Positions 26,144 to 34,277 of a DNA stretch of 64,000 nucleotides are shown in pieces. Position numbers and translations under genes: made by a program. The first letter of the stretch is position 1. The number at the start of each line of letters is the position of its first letter. The notes beneath the pieces are model-generated. The model worked only from the letters and a program-made list of their open reading frames with translations. It did not search any database and had not been told where the DNA came from. This DNA comes from Flintibacter muris. Lineage in GTDB: Bacteria; Bacillota; Clostridia; Oscillospirales; Oscillospiraceae. The stretch spans positions 62,001-126,000 of the forward strand of contig NZ_CALPCP010000009.1 of NCBI RefSeq assembly GCF_943192995.1, written 5' to 3'.

Positions 26144-26499
26144 TGAAATTCCTCCTTTAGCAGCTCAGCCGCCCGCTCTTGGGAATAGCCCAGGGCGGAC
26201 ATGGCCTGGAAATACTGTTGAATAACCGCCTGGGCCTCCCGCTTCCGGGCGGTTTCCAGGGCGGCGGCATCCTGGGTAACCAAGCGGCCCGCTGTGCGGC
26301 CGGCCCGGGTCAGGCCCTCTTGCTCCAGCTGGGCCAGCGCCCGCTGCATGGTGTTGGGGTTTACCCCCGCCTCCGCCGCCAGCTCCCGTACTGAGGGCAG
26401 GCGGCTGCCCGGCGGGTAGACCCCGGCGATAATCCGCCGGGCCAGCTGCTGGCTGAGCTGGGGCCAGATGGGCCGGTCGTTGTCCAGCTTCCACTCCAT
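26140..26499 (-). CDS. GntR-family regulator, YtrA subfamily
   Basis: A 119-residue repressor. Residues ~10-75 form the GntR winged helix (PIWPQLSQQLARRIIAGVYPPGSRLPSVRELAAEAGVNPNTMQRALAQLEQEGL), and a short C-terminal helical segment typical of the YtrA subfamily replaces a ligand domain. Start ATG at 26497-26499 follows AGAGAGGGA; an ATG six codons upstream lies against the operator and has no ribosome binding site. It is the first gene of a three-gene operon with overlapping stops and starts. The 24-bp palindrome just upstream is its probable autoregulatory site. Confidence 0.88.
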   Translation of the reverse strand: MEWKLDNDRPIWPQLSQQLARRIIAGVYPPGSRLPSVRELAAEAGVNPNTMQRALAQLEQEGLTRAGRTAGRLVTQDAAALETARKREAQAVIQQYFQAMSALGYSQERAAELLKEEFQ

Positions 26500-26515
26500 G
26501 GCGTCCCTCTCTTTC

Positions 26516-26539
26516 ATTGTATTAAGTACTTAATACAAT
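26516..26539. promoter_or_regulatory. 24-bp perfect palindromic operator of the YtrA-type regulator
   Basis: ATTGTATTAAGT is followed at once by its exact inverse ACTTAATACAAT. It overlaps the -10 box and start region of the operon promoter, so binding by the encoded repressor would block transcription. Confidence 0.75.
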
Positions 26540-26563
26540 AATACATCTCCGGCCGTTTGTCAA
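26535..26563 (-). promoter_or_regulatory. Promoter of the YtrA/ABC operon
   Basis: On the minus strand TTGACA (26563-26558), a 17-nt spacer and TATTGT (26540-26535). The -10 box lies inside the palindromic operator. Confidence 0.7.
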
Positions 26564-26612
26564 CCCCCTTTCCGGCACGATTTTTCACCGGAGCTCTTAA
26601 AACAATTTTAAT

Positions 26613-26640
26613 TTGTTTTCCTGGGAAATTGTGCTATACT
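26613..26640 (+). promoter_or_regulatory. Promoter of glf
   Basis: TTGTTT (26613-26618), a 16-nt spacer and TATACT (26635-26640) preceded by an extended -10 TGC. The glf start is 43 bp downstream. Confidence 0.65.
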
Positions 26641-26682
26641 ATAGCCGATCATAAATTTCCCATAGGAAAGGATGGAGCTGAT

Positions 26683-27813
26683 TTGAAAAAGCGGTATGAC
26701 GTCTGGGTGGCGGGGGCCGGCTACGCCGGCGGAGTGGCCGCCCGGGCTTTGGCGGAGAGGGGCAAACAGGTGCTGGTGCTGGAGCGCCGGAACCACATTG
26801 GCGGCAACGCCTACGACTGCCTGTCCGCCACGGGCGTGCTGATGCACCAATACGGCCCTCACATTTTCCATACCAACGACAAAAAGGTCTTCGACTGGCT
26901 GTCCCGGTTCACTGAGTGGCGGGACTACCAGCACCGGGTGATTGCCAACATCCCGGACGGGAGGGGGGAACGGATGACCTACCCTGTCCCCTTCAACCTG
27001 ACCAGCCTGGAAACCGCCTTTGGAGCGGAGGAGGGCAAAAAGCTGGGGGACAAACTTGTTGCCGCCTACGGGGCGGAGAAAAAGGTCACCATTCTGGAGC
27101 TGCGGCAGAACCCCGATCCCGAGATTTCCGCCCTGGCCGACTATGTGTATGAGCACGTCTTTGTCCACTACACCATGAAGCAGTGGGGCCAGAAGCCGGA
27201 GGAGATCGACCCCAACACCACCGCCCGAGTGCCGGTGTTCCTCTCCCAGGACGACCGCTACTTTCAGGATACCTGCCAGGGAATGCCCGCGGAGGGCTAC
27301 ACCAAAATGTTTGAGCGGATGCTGGACCATCCCAACATTGAGGTGCGGCTGGGAGTGGACGCCCGTCCAATTCTCAAAGAGGCCCAGGGGCCCGTCATCT
27401 ACACCGGCCAGACGGATGAACTCTTTGGCTTCAAATACGGTCCCCTGCCCTACCGGACCCTGTTTTTCCAGTTTGAAACCCTGTTTCAGGATTTCTATCA
27501 GTCCCACGGCACGGTGAACTACACCGTGGACGAGGAGTTTACCCGGATCACCGAGTTTAAACACCTCACCGGCCAGGAGATCCCCGGCGTGACCACTATT
27601 GTGAAGGAGTACTCCCGCCCCTACACCGGGGAGGAGGGGGAAATTCCCTACTATGCCATTATCAATCCGGCCAACAACGCCCTCTATGCCAAATACAAGG
27701 AGGAGGCGGAGCAATACCCAAACCTCCACCTGCTGGGCCGGCTGGCTGAGTATAAATACTACAACATGGACGCTATCGCCGCCCGGGCCCTGGAATTGGC
27801 GGAGAGGCTGTAA
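26683..27813 (+). CDS. glf: UDP-galactopyranose mutase
   Basis: A 376-residue flavoenzyme converting UDP-galactopyranose to UDP-galactofuranose for cell-surface glycans. The FAD-binding Rossmann motif is VAGAGYAGGVAARALAERG near residues 8-26, followed by LERRNHIGGNAYD. Family residues include HQYGPHIFHTND, YTMKQWG, the substrate region DDRYFQDTCQGMP and a C-terminal GRLAEYKYYNMD. The TTG at 26683 is chosen because it follows GGATGGAG and gives the usual N-terminus and length; the upstream open frame covers the promoter. A GT2 glycosyltransferase follows 115 bp downstream, beyond a class B repeat. Confidence 0.95.
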   Translation: MKKRYDVWVAGAGYAGGVAARALAERGKQVLVLERRNHIGGNAYDCLSATGVLMHQYGPHIFHTNDKKVFDWLSRFTEWRDYQHRVIANIPDGRGERMTYPVPFNLTSLETAFGAEEGKKLGDKLVAAYGAEKKVTILELRQNPDPEISALADYVYEHVFVHYTMKQWGQKPEEIDPNTTARVPVFLSQDDRYFQDTCQGMPAEGYTKMFERMLDHPNIEVRLGVDARPILKEAQGPVIYTGQTDELFGFKYGPLPYRTLFFQFETLFQDFYQSHGTVNYTVDEEFTRITEFKHLTGQEIPGVTTIVKEYSRPYTGEEGEIPYYAIINPANNALYAKYKEEAEQYPNLHLLGRLAEYKYYNMDAIAARALELAERL

Positions 27814-27821
27814 CGGATATA

Positions 27822-27892
27822 TGTAGGGCGCGACGACCCAGGCGCGCCATCCCACCGGCAAAAACGGCGGGCTGGGTCGTCCTGCCCTGCAG
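27822..27892. repeat. Class B intergenic palindromic repeat
   Basis: The left arm TGTAGGGCGCGACGACCCAG and the right arm GGGCTGGGTCGTCCTGCCCT with CTGCAG form a good inverted repeat with a 20-bp centre. It is one of the cleanest class B copies. Confidence 0.75.
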
Positions 27893-27928
27893 GCGCATCA
27901 AGAAAAATTGACAAGGAGAAACCGAGAT

Positions 27929-28957
27929 ATGGAAAAGCTAATCACCTTTGCCGTCCCCTGTTACAACTCGGCGGCCTATATGGACCACTGCGTGGACACT
28001 CTGCTCCAGGGCGGGGACGACATTGAAATCATCCTGGTGGATGACGGCTCCACCAAAGACGACACCCCCGCCATCTGTGACCGGTACGCCCAGCAGTACC
28101 CCGATATCGTCCGGGCCATTCACCAGCCCAACGGCGGCCACGGCGAGGGGGTCAACCAGGGCATCCGCAATGCCCGGGGCATCTACTACAAGGTGGTGGA
28201 CTCCGACGACTGGCTGGATGTGGACGCCCTGCACCAGGTGCTGGATAAGCTGCGCCAGTTTACCCGGGATGGCAAACCCATTGATCTGATGATCGCCAAC
28301 TATGTCTATGAGCACGTGGAGGACAACACCCGGCGGGTGATGGGCTACCGCAATGTGTTCCCTGTGGGCCGGGTCTTTGGCTGGAAGCATATCGGCCATT
28401 TCAAGCCTTCCCAGTATCTGCTGATGCACTCGGTAATCTACCGCACCCAGATCCTGCGGGACTGCCAGCTGGAGCTGCCCAAGCACACCTTTTATGTGGA
28501 CAACATCTTTGTGTATGAGCCCCTGCCCCATGTGCGGAACATCTACTATATGGATGTGGACCTGTACCGCTACTTTATCGGCCGGGCGGACCAGAGCGTC
28601 AACGAGAGCGTGATGATCGGCCGGGTGGACCAGCAGCTGCGGGTGAATTACCATATGATTGACGCCATTGACCTGCGCCAGGTGGCAAAGAAGAGCAAAA
28701 AGCTGGCCAAGTATATGTACACCTACCTGGCTATGATGATGGCCATCTCCTCCATCTTCCTCACTATGGAGGGCAGTCCGGAGTCACTGGGGAAGAAAAC
28801 CCGGCTGTGGGAGTATCTGCGGACGGTGGACAGGGGGCTGTACCACCGGATGAAATATTTTGCGGTCCCTGCCGCCACCAACCTGCCCACCGCGCCGGGG
28901 CGGAAGCTGTCCATTGCCCTGTACCGGGTGGCGAGGAAGATTTACAAATTCAACTGA
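27929..28957 (+). CDS. Glycosyltransferase family 2
   Basis: A 342-residue GT-A fold glycosyltransferase. The N-terminus reads LITFAVPCYNSAAYMDHCVDTLLQGG, with nucleotide-binding ILVDDGSTKD near residue 35 and DSDDWLDVDAL near 92. The C-terminal half is a long region with one possible hydrophobic helix (YMYTYLAMMMAISSIFL) that may attach it to the membrane. The ATG at 27929 follows AAGGAG; an upstream TTG lacks a ribosome binding site. With glf upstream, galactofuranosyl transfer in a surface polymer is plausible but not shown. Confidence 0.88.
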   Translation: MEKLITFAVPCYNSAAYMDHCVDTLLQGGDDIEIILVDDGSTKDDTPAICDRYAQQYPDIVRAIHQPNGGHGEGVNQGIRNARGIYYKVVDSDDWLDVDALHQVLDKLRQFTRDGKPIDLMIANYVYEHVEDNTRRVMGYRNVFPVGRVFGWKHIGHFKPSQYLLMHSVIYRTQILRDCQLELPKHTFYVDNIFVYEPLPHVRNIYYMDVDLYRYFIGRADQSVNESVMIGRVDQQLRVNYHMIDAIDLRQVAKKSKKLAKYMYTYLAMMMAISSIFLTMEGSPESLGKKTRLWEYLRTVDRGLYHRMKYFAVPAATNLPTAPGRKLSIALYRVARKIYKFN

Positions 28958-28980
28958 CCGTCAAGGGGGATGTGTGAATC

Positions 28981-30606
28981 ATGGGGGAGAAGAAAAAATT
29001 CCAGCTGAAATGGCCCTGGAATTGGCTGCTGTACGGCGTGGCCTTTTTGATCGCGGGGAGGATGATCGGCTATCTGTGGGCCGCGCTGATTCTGGTGGCC
29101 TGTGGGGCGACAAGAAAGGCCAAAAGCGCCCCGGAGGGCAGCTACTGTCTGGACCGGACCCGGAAGGGGCTGGCCAAGCTGTTCTGGGCGCTGCTGTATC
29201 TGTTCTTCGGCTTTGCCGGGGGCGTGTGCTTCTATATGCAGATGCAGGAGGACCGCTCCTTATGGGAGCTGAAAGACTGGGCCTTTACCATATTCACCGC
29301 GGTGCTGTGCCTGGGCGGTACGGCCCTGGGCCTTGCCGAGGCCTATACCGATCTGCGGGATGCCTTTTGCCCGGCAAAGAGCAAGCTGGCCAAATCCATC
29401 CGCTCCCAGCTGCCCTACCCTGACGAGGCCCCTCCTGTGGAGGAGCTGTTCGCCATGGTAGACAAGGATATCCAGGAGAACGGCCAGTGGTTTGACCGGG
29501 TGGCCATTGGAAAGGAATGGGTCTTCGGCGACGAGGTCACCTCTATCGCCCGCATCCGGGGGGTGTTCCCCCGGGACGAGATGGTAATCCGCCACGCCGG
29601 GGGCCGCCGCCAGTCCACACGCATCATGGAGCTGTGGATTGTGGACGACCGCCGCCAGATCCAGGTGACCACCATCCACAAGCCCGCCGAGCTGAAGGCG
29701 GCGGTGGACTGCCTGCGCCTGCGGATGCCCGAGGCCTTCTTTGATGACTACAAAAATATGTCCAGCTTTACCAACCAGACGGATGAGGAGTGGCAGGCCA
29801 CCAACCGCTCTGTGCTCCGCCGCCAGGACCAGCGGCTGGCCCGGCAGGAGGACCGGGAGCGGAGCAGCGCGGGAAGCAACACAGACTTTGCCCTCATTGA
29901 CCTGCGGGGCCAGCGGACCTCCCGCTTTGACCGGCGGACGGTGGAGGACCAGCTCACCGGCCTGAAAGCCCCCGGCCAGCATTTTGAGCTGGAGCCGGTG
30001 GAGCTCATTCCCATCCCGGGGCTGAACGGGGTCAACTTTTCCCGCCTGTCCGCCGGCATCACCAATGCGGGCTTGACCCTGGTGGTCACCATGAAGATGG
30101 CGGACGGCACATACCAGGCGGTGGCAAAGCCTGCGGGGGAGCAGGAGGTGTGGCAGGCCTTTGCCAGCCTGCTGGAGCGGAAACAGCTGCCCGATTTTTC
30201 CAACCTGTCCCAATGGCAGCCCCTCCAGGCCATGGAGCAGCCCCGCCAGCGTGTCCGGGCCCGGCTGTCTATCAGCGACCGCACCGGCGCCACCCGGGAT
30301 TACGACAGCTTTACCCGCCGGGATGTGGAGCTGGCCGGGGAGGGCCTGGCCAGCGGCAAATATACGGTGGTGGCCCTCTTTGCCGGGCCCCGGTACATCT
30401 ACTTAAAGGCGGGCGACAAGCTGGACGGGCGGGTTACCGTCAACGCCAGCCGCCCCGACCCGGACAAGCTGCGGGTGTTTGAGACCAAATGCACCGACCG
30501 GCAGGCCCAGGAGTGGCTGCTGCAAATGTCGGAGGGCACCTTCGACCCGGATTTCTCCCAGTGGAAGGATGTCACCAAAAAGCTGGAGAAAGAGACTAAA
30601 AAATAA
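28981..30606 (+). CDS. Membrane protein of unknown function
   Basis: A 541-residue protein I do not recognise. Four hydrophobic segments lie in the first ~130 residues (WLLYGVAFLIAGRMIGYLW, AALILVACGA, LFWALLYLFFGFAGGVCFYM, FTIFTAVLCLGGTALGLAEAY). A ~400-residue soluble part follows, rich in charged residues, with a basic central stretch (RRQDQRLARQEDRERSS) and a possible second domain starting near VEDQLTGLKAPGQHFELEPVELIPIPG. ATG 28981 follows GGGGGA. It lies 23 bp after the glycosyltransferase and 17 bp before the Sel1 protein, so the three are probably one transcript. A role in the cell envelope is an inference from context only. Confidence 0.7.
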   Translation: MGEKKKFQLKWPWNWLLYGVAFLIAGRMIGYLWAALILVACGATRKAKSAPEGSYCLDRTRKGLAKLFWALLYLFFGFAGGVCFYMQMQEDRSLWELKDWAFTIFTAVLCLGGTALGLAEAYTDLRDAFCPAKSKLAKSIRSQLPYPDEAPPVEELFAMVDKDIQENGQWFDRVAIGKEWVFGDEVTSIARIRGVFPRDEMVIRHAGGRRQSTRIMELWIVDDRRQIQVTTIHKPAELKAAVDCLRLRMPEAFFDDYKNMSSFTNQTDEEWQATNRSVLRRQDQRLARQEDRERSSAGSNTDFALIDLRGQRTSRFDRRTVEDQLTGLKAPGQHFELEPVELIPIPGLNGVNFSRLSAGITNAGLTLVVTMKMADGTYQAVAKPAGEQEVWQAFASLLERKQLPDFSNLSQWQPLQAMEQPRQRVRARLSISDRTGATRDYDSFTRRDVELAGEGLASGKYTVVALFAGPRYIYLKAGDKLDGRVTVNASRPDPDKLRVFETKCTDRQAQEWLLQMSEGTFDPDFSQWKDVTKKLEKETKK

Positions 30607-30623
30607 AAAAGGAGTGGATCATT

Positions 30624-31874
30624 ATGGGAAAGTATTTCAGTGACGCAGTGGATCAGGCCCTGGAGGCTATCTACTACTCTTTTGATAAGGATCGGGCGGC
30701 GGCGTGCCTCCAGCCCCTGGCCGACGCCTCCAACGCCGGCGACGGGGACGCCAGCTACATCCTGTCCCGGTGTACCTCCGGGCCCCAGTACAGTTGGAAA
30801 TACCACCCCTTCCAGGAGAATGACGAGGTCACCGAGCAGCTGATCCGCAAGAGCATCCTCCAGGGCAGCGCCATGGGAGTGCTGGGGGCCATGCGGTGCG
30901 GTATGCTCACCCCTGAGATGGAGGAGGCCATGAAGGCCCACTATCCCACTTTAAAGGACGCCTGGAACGCGGTGTATGAGAAGGCCGAGGCGGGCTGTCT
31001 CTTCGCCATGAATATGATTGGCAACACCTACTTCTGGCTGGACGTGGTGCGCATCGAGGGCAAGGGGCCTGAGGACTTCCCCTCCAAGGAGGCCTTTGGC
31101 CAGTATCTGCGGGACAGCGAGCTGAAGTGCATCCCCTGGTTTGAACGGGCCTTTGAGGGCGGCATGGGCTTTGCCGGCGGAAACCTGTACAACCTGTATT
31201 ATAACGGAGACGACGGCACCTTCCCCACGGACGAGGCGAAGGCGGAGGCCGTCGCCCGTCTGGGCGCGGAAAAGGGCTACCCCAACTGGCAGGAGCAATA
31301 CGCCGCCTTCCTCAAGGAGAAGGAGGACCTGAGCCAGCGGGTCTATGACCTGTATCTTGCCGCCGCCAAGCAGGGCCAGCTGTCCAGCTGGTTCTATGTG
31401 GGCTACGCCCATGAGCTGGGCAAGGTGGGGCCGAAGGACTGCCAGCGGGCTATGCAGTGCTATGAGCTGGGCCTTCAGGACCCAAGGCAGGTGGGCTGCG
31501 CCAACCGGTCCGCCAGGCTGTTTTTCCTGGGTGAGGACGGCATCCCCCAGGACTATGCCCGGGCTGTCCAGCTCTTTGAGCAGGCCCACAGCCTGAAAAG
31601 CAACTGGGGCAACGACATGCTGGGCACCTGCTACCTCTTCGGCTACGGCTGCCAGAAGGACCCCGCCCGGGCTCTTCAGCTGTTCCAGGAGGTGGATTAC
31701 AGCACCAACCTGCTCAACTACGGCCTGGGTACCATCTATACCGAGGGGCTGGGGGCCCCTCAGGACATCAAAAAGGGTGTGGAGTACTTCCAGAAGTGCA
31801 AAAACTACACCCCCGCCCAGGAGGCGCTGCTGAAATTCAAAAAGACCCTCTTCGGTAAGTGGGTGCGCCGCTAG
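30624..31874 (+). CDS. Sel1-like repeat (TPR-type) protein
   Basis: A 416-residue cytoplasmic repeat protein. Alpha-helical Sel1-like units are visible: WFYVGYAHELGKVGPKDCQRAMQCYELG, ARLFFLGEDGIPQDYARAVQLFEQA, MLGTCYLFGYGCQKDPARALQLFQEV and YGLGTIYTEGLGAPQDIKKGVEYFQKC. Earlier units in the first 200 residues are more degenerate. Such repeats serve protein binding. No catalytic motif or signal peptide is seen. It follows the unknown membrane protein by 17 bp behind AAGGAG and probably works with it. Confidence 0.82.
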   Translation: MGKYFSDAVDQALEAIYYSFDKDRAAACLQPLADASNAGDGDASYILSRCTSGPQYSWKYHPFQENDEVTEQLIRKSILQGSAMGVLGAMRCGMLTPEMEEAMKAHYPTLKDAWNAVYEKAEAGCLFAMNMIGNTYFWLDVVRIEGKGPEDFPSKEAFGQYLRDSELKCIPWFERAFEGGMGFAGGNLYNLYYNGDDGTFPTDEAKAEAVARLGAEKGYPNWQEQYAAFLKEKEDLSQRVYDLYLAAAKQGQLSSWFYVGYAHELGKVGPKDCQRAMQCYELGLQDPRQVGCANRSARLFFLGEDGIPQDYARAVQLFEQAHSLKSNWGNDMLGTCYLFGYGCQKDPARALQLFQEVDYSTNLLNYGLGTIYTEGLGAPQDIKKGVEYFQKCKNYTPAQEALLKFKKTLFGKWVRR

Positions 31875-31899
31875 GCCCCCGCTGTCTGGCCGAAGACAG

Positions 31900-31933
31900 A
31901 GGGGGGAGGACATTTGTCCTCCCCCCCCTTTGC
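31900..31933 (+). terminator. Terminator after the Sel1-repeat gene
   Basis: GGGGGGAGGAC (31901-31911) pairs with GTCCTCCCCCC (31916-31926) around CATTT-type loop bases; CCTTTG follows, a weak T-tract. Confidence 0.65.
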
Positions 31934-32052
31934 TGCGGCTGTTCCTGTCTGAGGGAGTCCCCCTTGGCGCACGTTTTTATTCGCCCGCACAAAACGCACA
32001 AAGAAAAGCGCCGGAGAGAGGCAAAAAACCGCAAAAATTTTTGAAAAAACTC

Positions 32053-32081
32053 TTGACACACACGGGCGGGTGTTGTATGAT
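32053..32081 (+). promoter_or_regulatory. Main promoter of the S10-spc-alpha operon
   Basis: TTGACA (32053-32058), a 17-nt spacer and TATGAT (32076-32081), preceded by an A/T-rich stretch resembling an UP element. It is the best consensus promoter in the window. Confidence 0.85.
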
Positions 32082-32089
32082 AACGGGGC

Positions 32090-32246
32090 GCCTGAAAAGG
32101 GTGCAGTCTGCGATGATGCGGGAGATTGCTCAGAAATGAGGTAACTTCCGCGGAGTATGTCCGACTATCGGGCGGCTGAGCGAGTCCGTACACGGCGTAT
32201 ATCGCCTGGTGCGGCAAAAACCGGCCTGTCTATGCGCCGGTTTTTT
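32090..32246 (+). ncRNA. S10-operon leader RNA with attenuator (candidate)
   Basis: The leader contains GCAGTCT/AGATTGC (32103-32109 with 32123-32129) and the alternative GCTCAG/CTGAGC (32128-32133 with 32176-32181). These share bases at 32128-32129 and so exclude each other. It ends in an intrinsic terminator AAAAACCGGC/GCCGGTTTTT (32216-32225 with 32236-32245). The layout suits transcription attenuation by a ribosomal protein. Which protein binds is unknown. Confidence 0.6.
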
Positions 32247-32355
32247 CGTGGCCTGGAATGATACGCACGAAAGCGTGTACCAAAAGAGCGCTCACCGTAC
32301 GGAGCGAGGGACAACAGAACACTCAACTTCGTATGAATCAAGGAGGAAACAACCA

Positions 32356-32670
32356 ATGGCAGCTCAGAAAGAAATGATCCGCATCCGCCTCAAGGCCTAT
32401 GACCATCAGCTCATTGACCAGAGTGCCGAGAAGATCGTGGAGACCGCCAAGCGCACCGGCGCCAACGTCTCCGGCCCCATCCCCCTGCCCACCAAGAAGG
32501 AAGTGGTCACCATCCTGCGGGCCGTCCACAAGTATAAGGACAGCCGCGAGCAGTTTGAGCGCCGCATCCACAAGCGCCTCATCGACGTGATCAAGCCCTC
32601 CCCCAAGACGGTGGAGGCCCTGATGAGCCTGGAGCTTCCCGCCGGTGTGGAGATCGAGATCAAGCTGTAA
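32356..32670 (+). CDS. rpsJ: 30S ribosomal protein S10
   Basis: A 104-residue small-subunit head protein, also the NusE antitermination factor. The sequence [41 protein letters not shown] is diagnostic. ATG 32356 follows AAGGAGGAAAC. It is the first gene of the superoperon and is separated from rplC by 238 bp, where a few tens of bases are usual. The long gap holds a class B repeat and a hairpin-rich segment. An in-frame extension upstream runs through the leader terminator and is not coding. Confidence 0.98.
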   Translation: MAAQKEMIRIRLKAYDHQLIDQSAEKIVETAKRTGANVSGPIPLPTKKEVVTILRAVHKYKDSREQFERRIHKRLIDVIKPSPKTVEALMSLELPAGVEIEIKL

Positions 32671-32697
32671 GACCCTGTGTATATCCCCAGGGCTGCA

Positions 32698-32778
32698 TGC
32701 AGGGCGTGACCGCTGGGTGCGCCGCCTGAGACGGTGTATTACTGAAGAAGCGGCGGGCCGGGTTGTCCCGCCCTGCAG
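32698..32778. repeat. Class B repeat inserted between rpsJ and rplC
   Basis: The left arm TGCAGGGCGTGACCGCTGGG and the right arm GGGCCGGGTTGTCCCGCCCT with CTGCAG match the class B pattern. It lies inside the ribosomal superoperon, 27 bp after rpsJ. Confidence 0.7.
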
Positions 32779-32799
32779 ACCGAAGCAAATCTTTGTGTA

Positions 32800-32908
32800 C
32801 CCACGGCCTGTCGCCTGAACGAGACAGGCGGGTCAAGTTGGCCGAGCAAGGACAGTCCAATGGTCATCTCGTTCAACCAATAACCTTTAATTAGGAGGAA
32901 ACATCCCA
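32800..32908 (+). ncRNA. Structured 5' region of rplC (candidate)
   Basis: Two hairpins are readable. GCCTGTC/GACAGGC pairs 32806-32812 with 32823-32829. A longer stem uses GTTG/CAAC (32837-32840 with 32874-32877) and CGAG/CTCG (32843-32846 with 32868-32871) around a GGACAGTCC palindrome. The rplC ribosome binding site follows at 32893. A regulatory role is inference. Confidence 0.45.
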
Positions 32909-33637
32909 ATGGAGAAAGCGATCATCGGCAAAAAGATCGGCATGACCCAGATCTTCGATGAAGCCGGCCGGGTGGTGCCCGTCACCCTTATCCAGGCCGG
33001 CCCCTGCACCGTGGTGCAGAAGAAGACCGCCGAGAAGGATGGCTACGAGGCCATCCAGCTGGGTTTCCAGGAGATTCCCGAGCGCAAGCTCACCAAGCCT
33101 GAGATCGGCCACCAGAAGAAGGCCGGCCTCACCGAGTACAAGAAGGTCCTCAAGGAGTTCCCCCTGAAGGACTGCTCCAAGTATGAGGTAGGCGATGTGC
33201 TCACCGCCAACGTCTTTGCCGCCGGCGACCACGTGGACGTGACCGGCACCAGCAAGGGCCACGGCTTCCAGGGCGTTGTCAAGCGCCATGGCGCGGCCGT
33301 CAAGCGCAACACCCACGGCGGCGGCCCTGTCCACCGTCATCAGGGCTCTCTGGGCCCCGGTACCACCCCCGGCCACATTGCCAAGGGCCGTGACGGCGCC
33401 GGCCAGATGGGCAACGTACAGGTCACCGTCATCAAGCTGGACGTGGTCCAGGTGGATGAGGAGCTGGGCCTGATTGCAGTCCGGGGTGCCATTCCCGGCC
33501 CCAAAGGCGGTATTGTGTACCTGAAGAACACCGTTAAGACCATTGTTGAGAAGCACGCCACCGAGGGCGGCCGCGTCAACCCGCAGAAGGCTTCTGCCCG
33601 CGTCAATCCGCAGAAGGCTTCCGCCCGCAACAAATAA
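32909..33637 (+). CDS. rplC: 50S ribosomal protein L3
   Basis: A 242-residue large-subunit protein that helps form the peptidyl-transferase region. Family hallmarks are KKIGMTQIFDEAGRVVPVTLIQAGP and GTSKGHGFQGVVKRHG...HRHQGSLGPGTTPGHIAKGRDGAGQMG. It is about 30 residues longer than usual: the C-terminus carries a perfect tandem 9-residue repeat RVNPQKASA (222-230 and 231-239). ATG 32909 follows TTAGGAGGAAAC. rplD begins 19 bp downstream. Confidence 0.97.
   Translation: MEKAIIGKKIGMTQIFDEAGRVVPVTLIQAGPCTVVQKKTAEKDGYEAIQLGFQEIPERKLTKPEIGHQKKAGLTEYKKVLKEFPLKDCSKYEVGDVLTANVFAAGDHVDVTGTSKGHGFQGVVKRHGAAVKRNTHGGGPVHRHQGSLGPGTTPGHIAKGRDGAGQMGNVQVTVIKLDVVQVDEELGLIAVRGAIPGPKGGIVYLKNTVKTIVEKHATEGGRVNPQKASARVNPQKASARNK
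33572..33625 (+). repeat. 27-bp tandem duplication at the rplC 3' end
   Basis: Units 33572-33598 and 33599-33625 differ only at two wobble positions (AAC/AAT and TCT/TCC) and encode RVNPQKASA twice. The silent differences suggest the duplication is not brand new and the peptide is tolerated or selected. Confidence 0.9.
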
Positions 33638-33656
33638 GGAAAGGAGAGATTGAGTT

Positions 33657-34277
33657 ATGCCTAAAGCGAACCTTTATGATATGGCTGGTAAGCTCCTCGG
33701 CGAGATCGAGCTCTCCGAGGCCATCTTCGGCATTGAGCCCAACCAGGCTGTGGTCCACGAGGCGGTCAAGAACCACCTGTCCAACCGCCGTCAGGGCACC
33801 CAGAGCGCCCTGACCCGCGCGGAAGTTTCCGGCGGCGGCAAAAAGCCCTGGCGTCAGAAGGGTACCGGCCACGCCCGTCAGGGCAGCACCCGGGCTCCCC
33901 AGTGGACCCACGGCGGCATTGTCTTCGCCCCCAAGCCCCGCAGCTACCGCACCAGCATGAACAAGAAAGCCCGCCGGCTGGCCCTCAAGTCCGCCCTGTC
34001 CGCCAAGGCCGCTGACAACGCCATTCTGGTGGTGGACGGCCTGGAGCTGGCTGAGATCAAGACCAAGACCATGAAGACCTTCCTGGACGCCATCGGCGCT
34101 TCCAAGTCTGTGGTCATCACCCCCGAGGTCAATGAGAAGGTGGTCCTGTCCGCCCGGAACATCCCCGGCGCCGTCACCACCACCGCCAAGGTCCTCAGCA
34201 TTTACGACATTGTCAATGCCAAGCAGCTGGTTATCGACAAGGCTGCCCTGGCTATCATCGAGGAGGTGTATGCGTAA
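33657..34277 (+). CDS. rplD: 50S ribosomal protein L4
   Basis: A 206-residue protein lining the nascent-peptide tunnel; in some bacteria it also represses the S10 operon. The conserved loop [40 protein letters not shown] sequence is present around residues 50-90. ATG 33657 follows AAAGGAGAG, 19 bp after rplC. Its stop overlaps the rplW start by 1 bp (TAATG). As the classical S10-operon regulator it is the first candidate to bind the leader at 32090-32246. Confidence 0.97.
   Translation: MPKANLYDMAGKLLGEIELSEAIFGIEPNQAVVHEAVKNHLSNRRQGTQSALTRAEVSGGGKKPWRQKGTGHARQGSTRAPQWTHGGIVFAPKPRSYRTSMNKKARRLALKSALSAKAADNAILVVDGLELAEIKTKTMKTFLDAIGASKSVVITPEVNEKVVLSARNIPGAVTTTAKVLSIYDIVNAKQLVIDKAALAIIEEVYA

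Larger units (their letters stand above)
31875..32355. other. Terminator, promoter and leader region upstream of rpsJ
   Basis: A 481-bp gap made of a terminator for the Sel1 gene (31900-31933), an AT-rich stretch, the strong ribosomal promoter (32053-32081) and a leader of about 270 nt. The leader carries paired segments and an intrinsic terminator (32216-32246). No protein gene is apparent. Confidence 0.65.
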
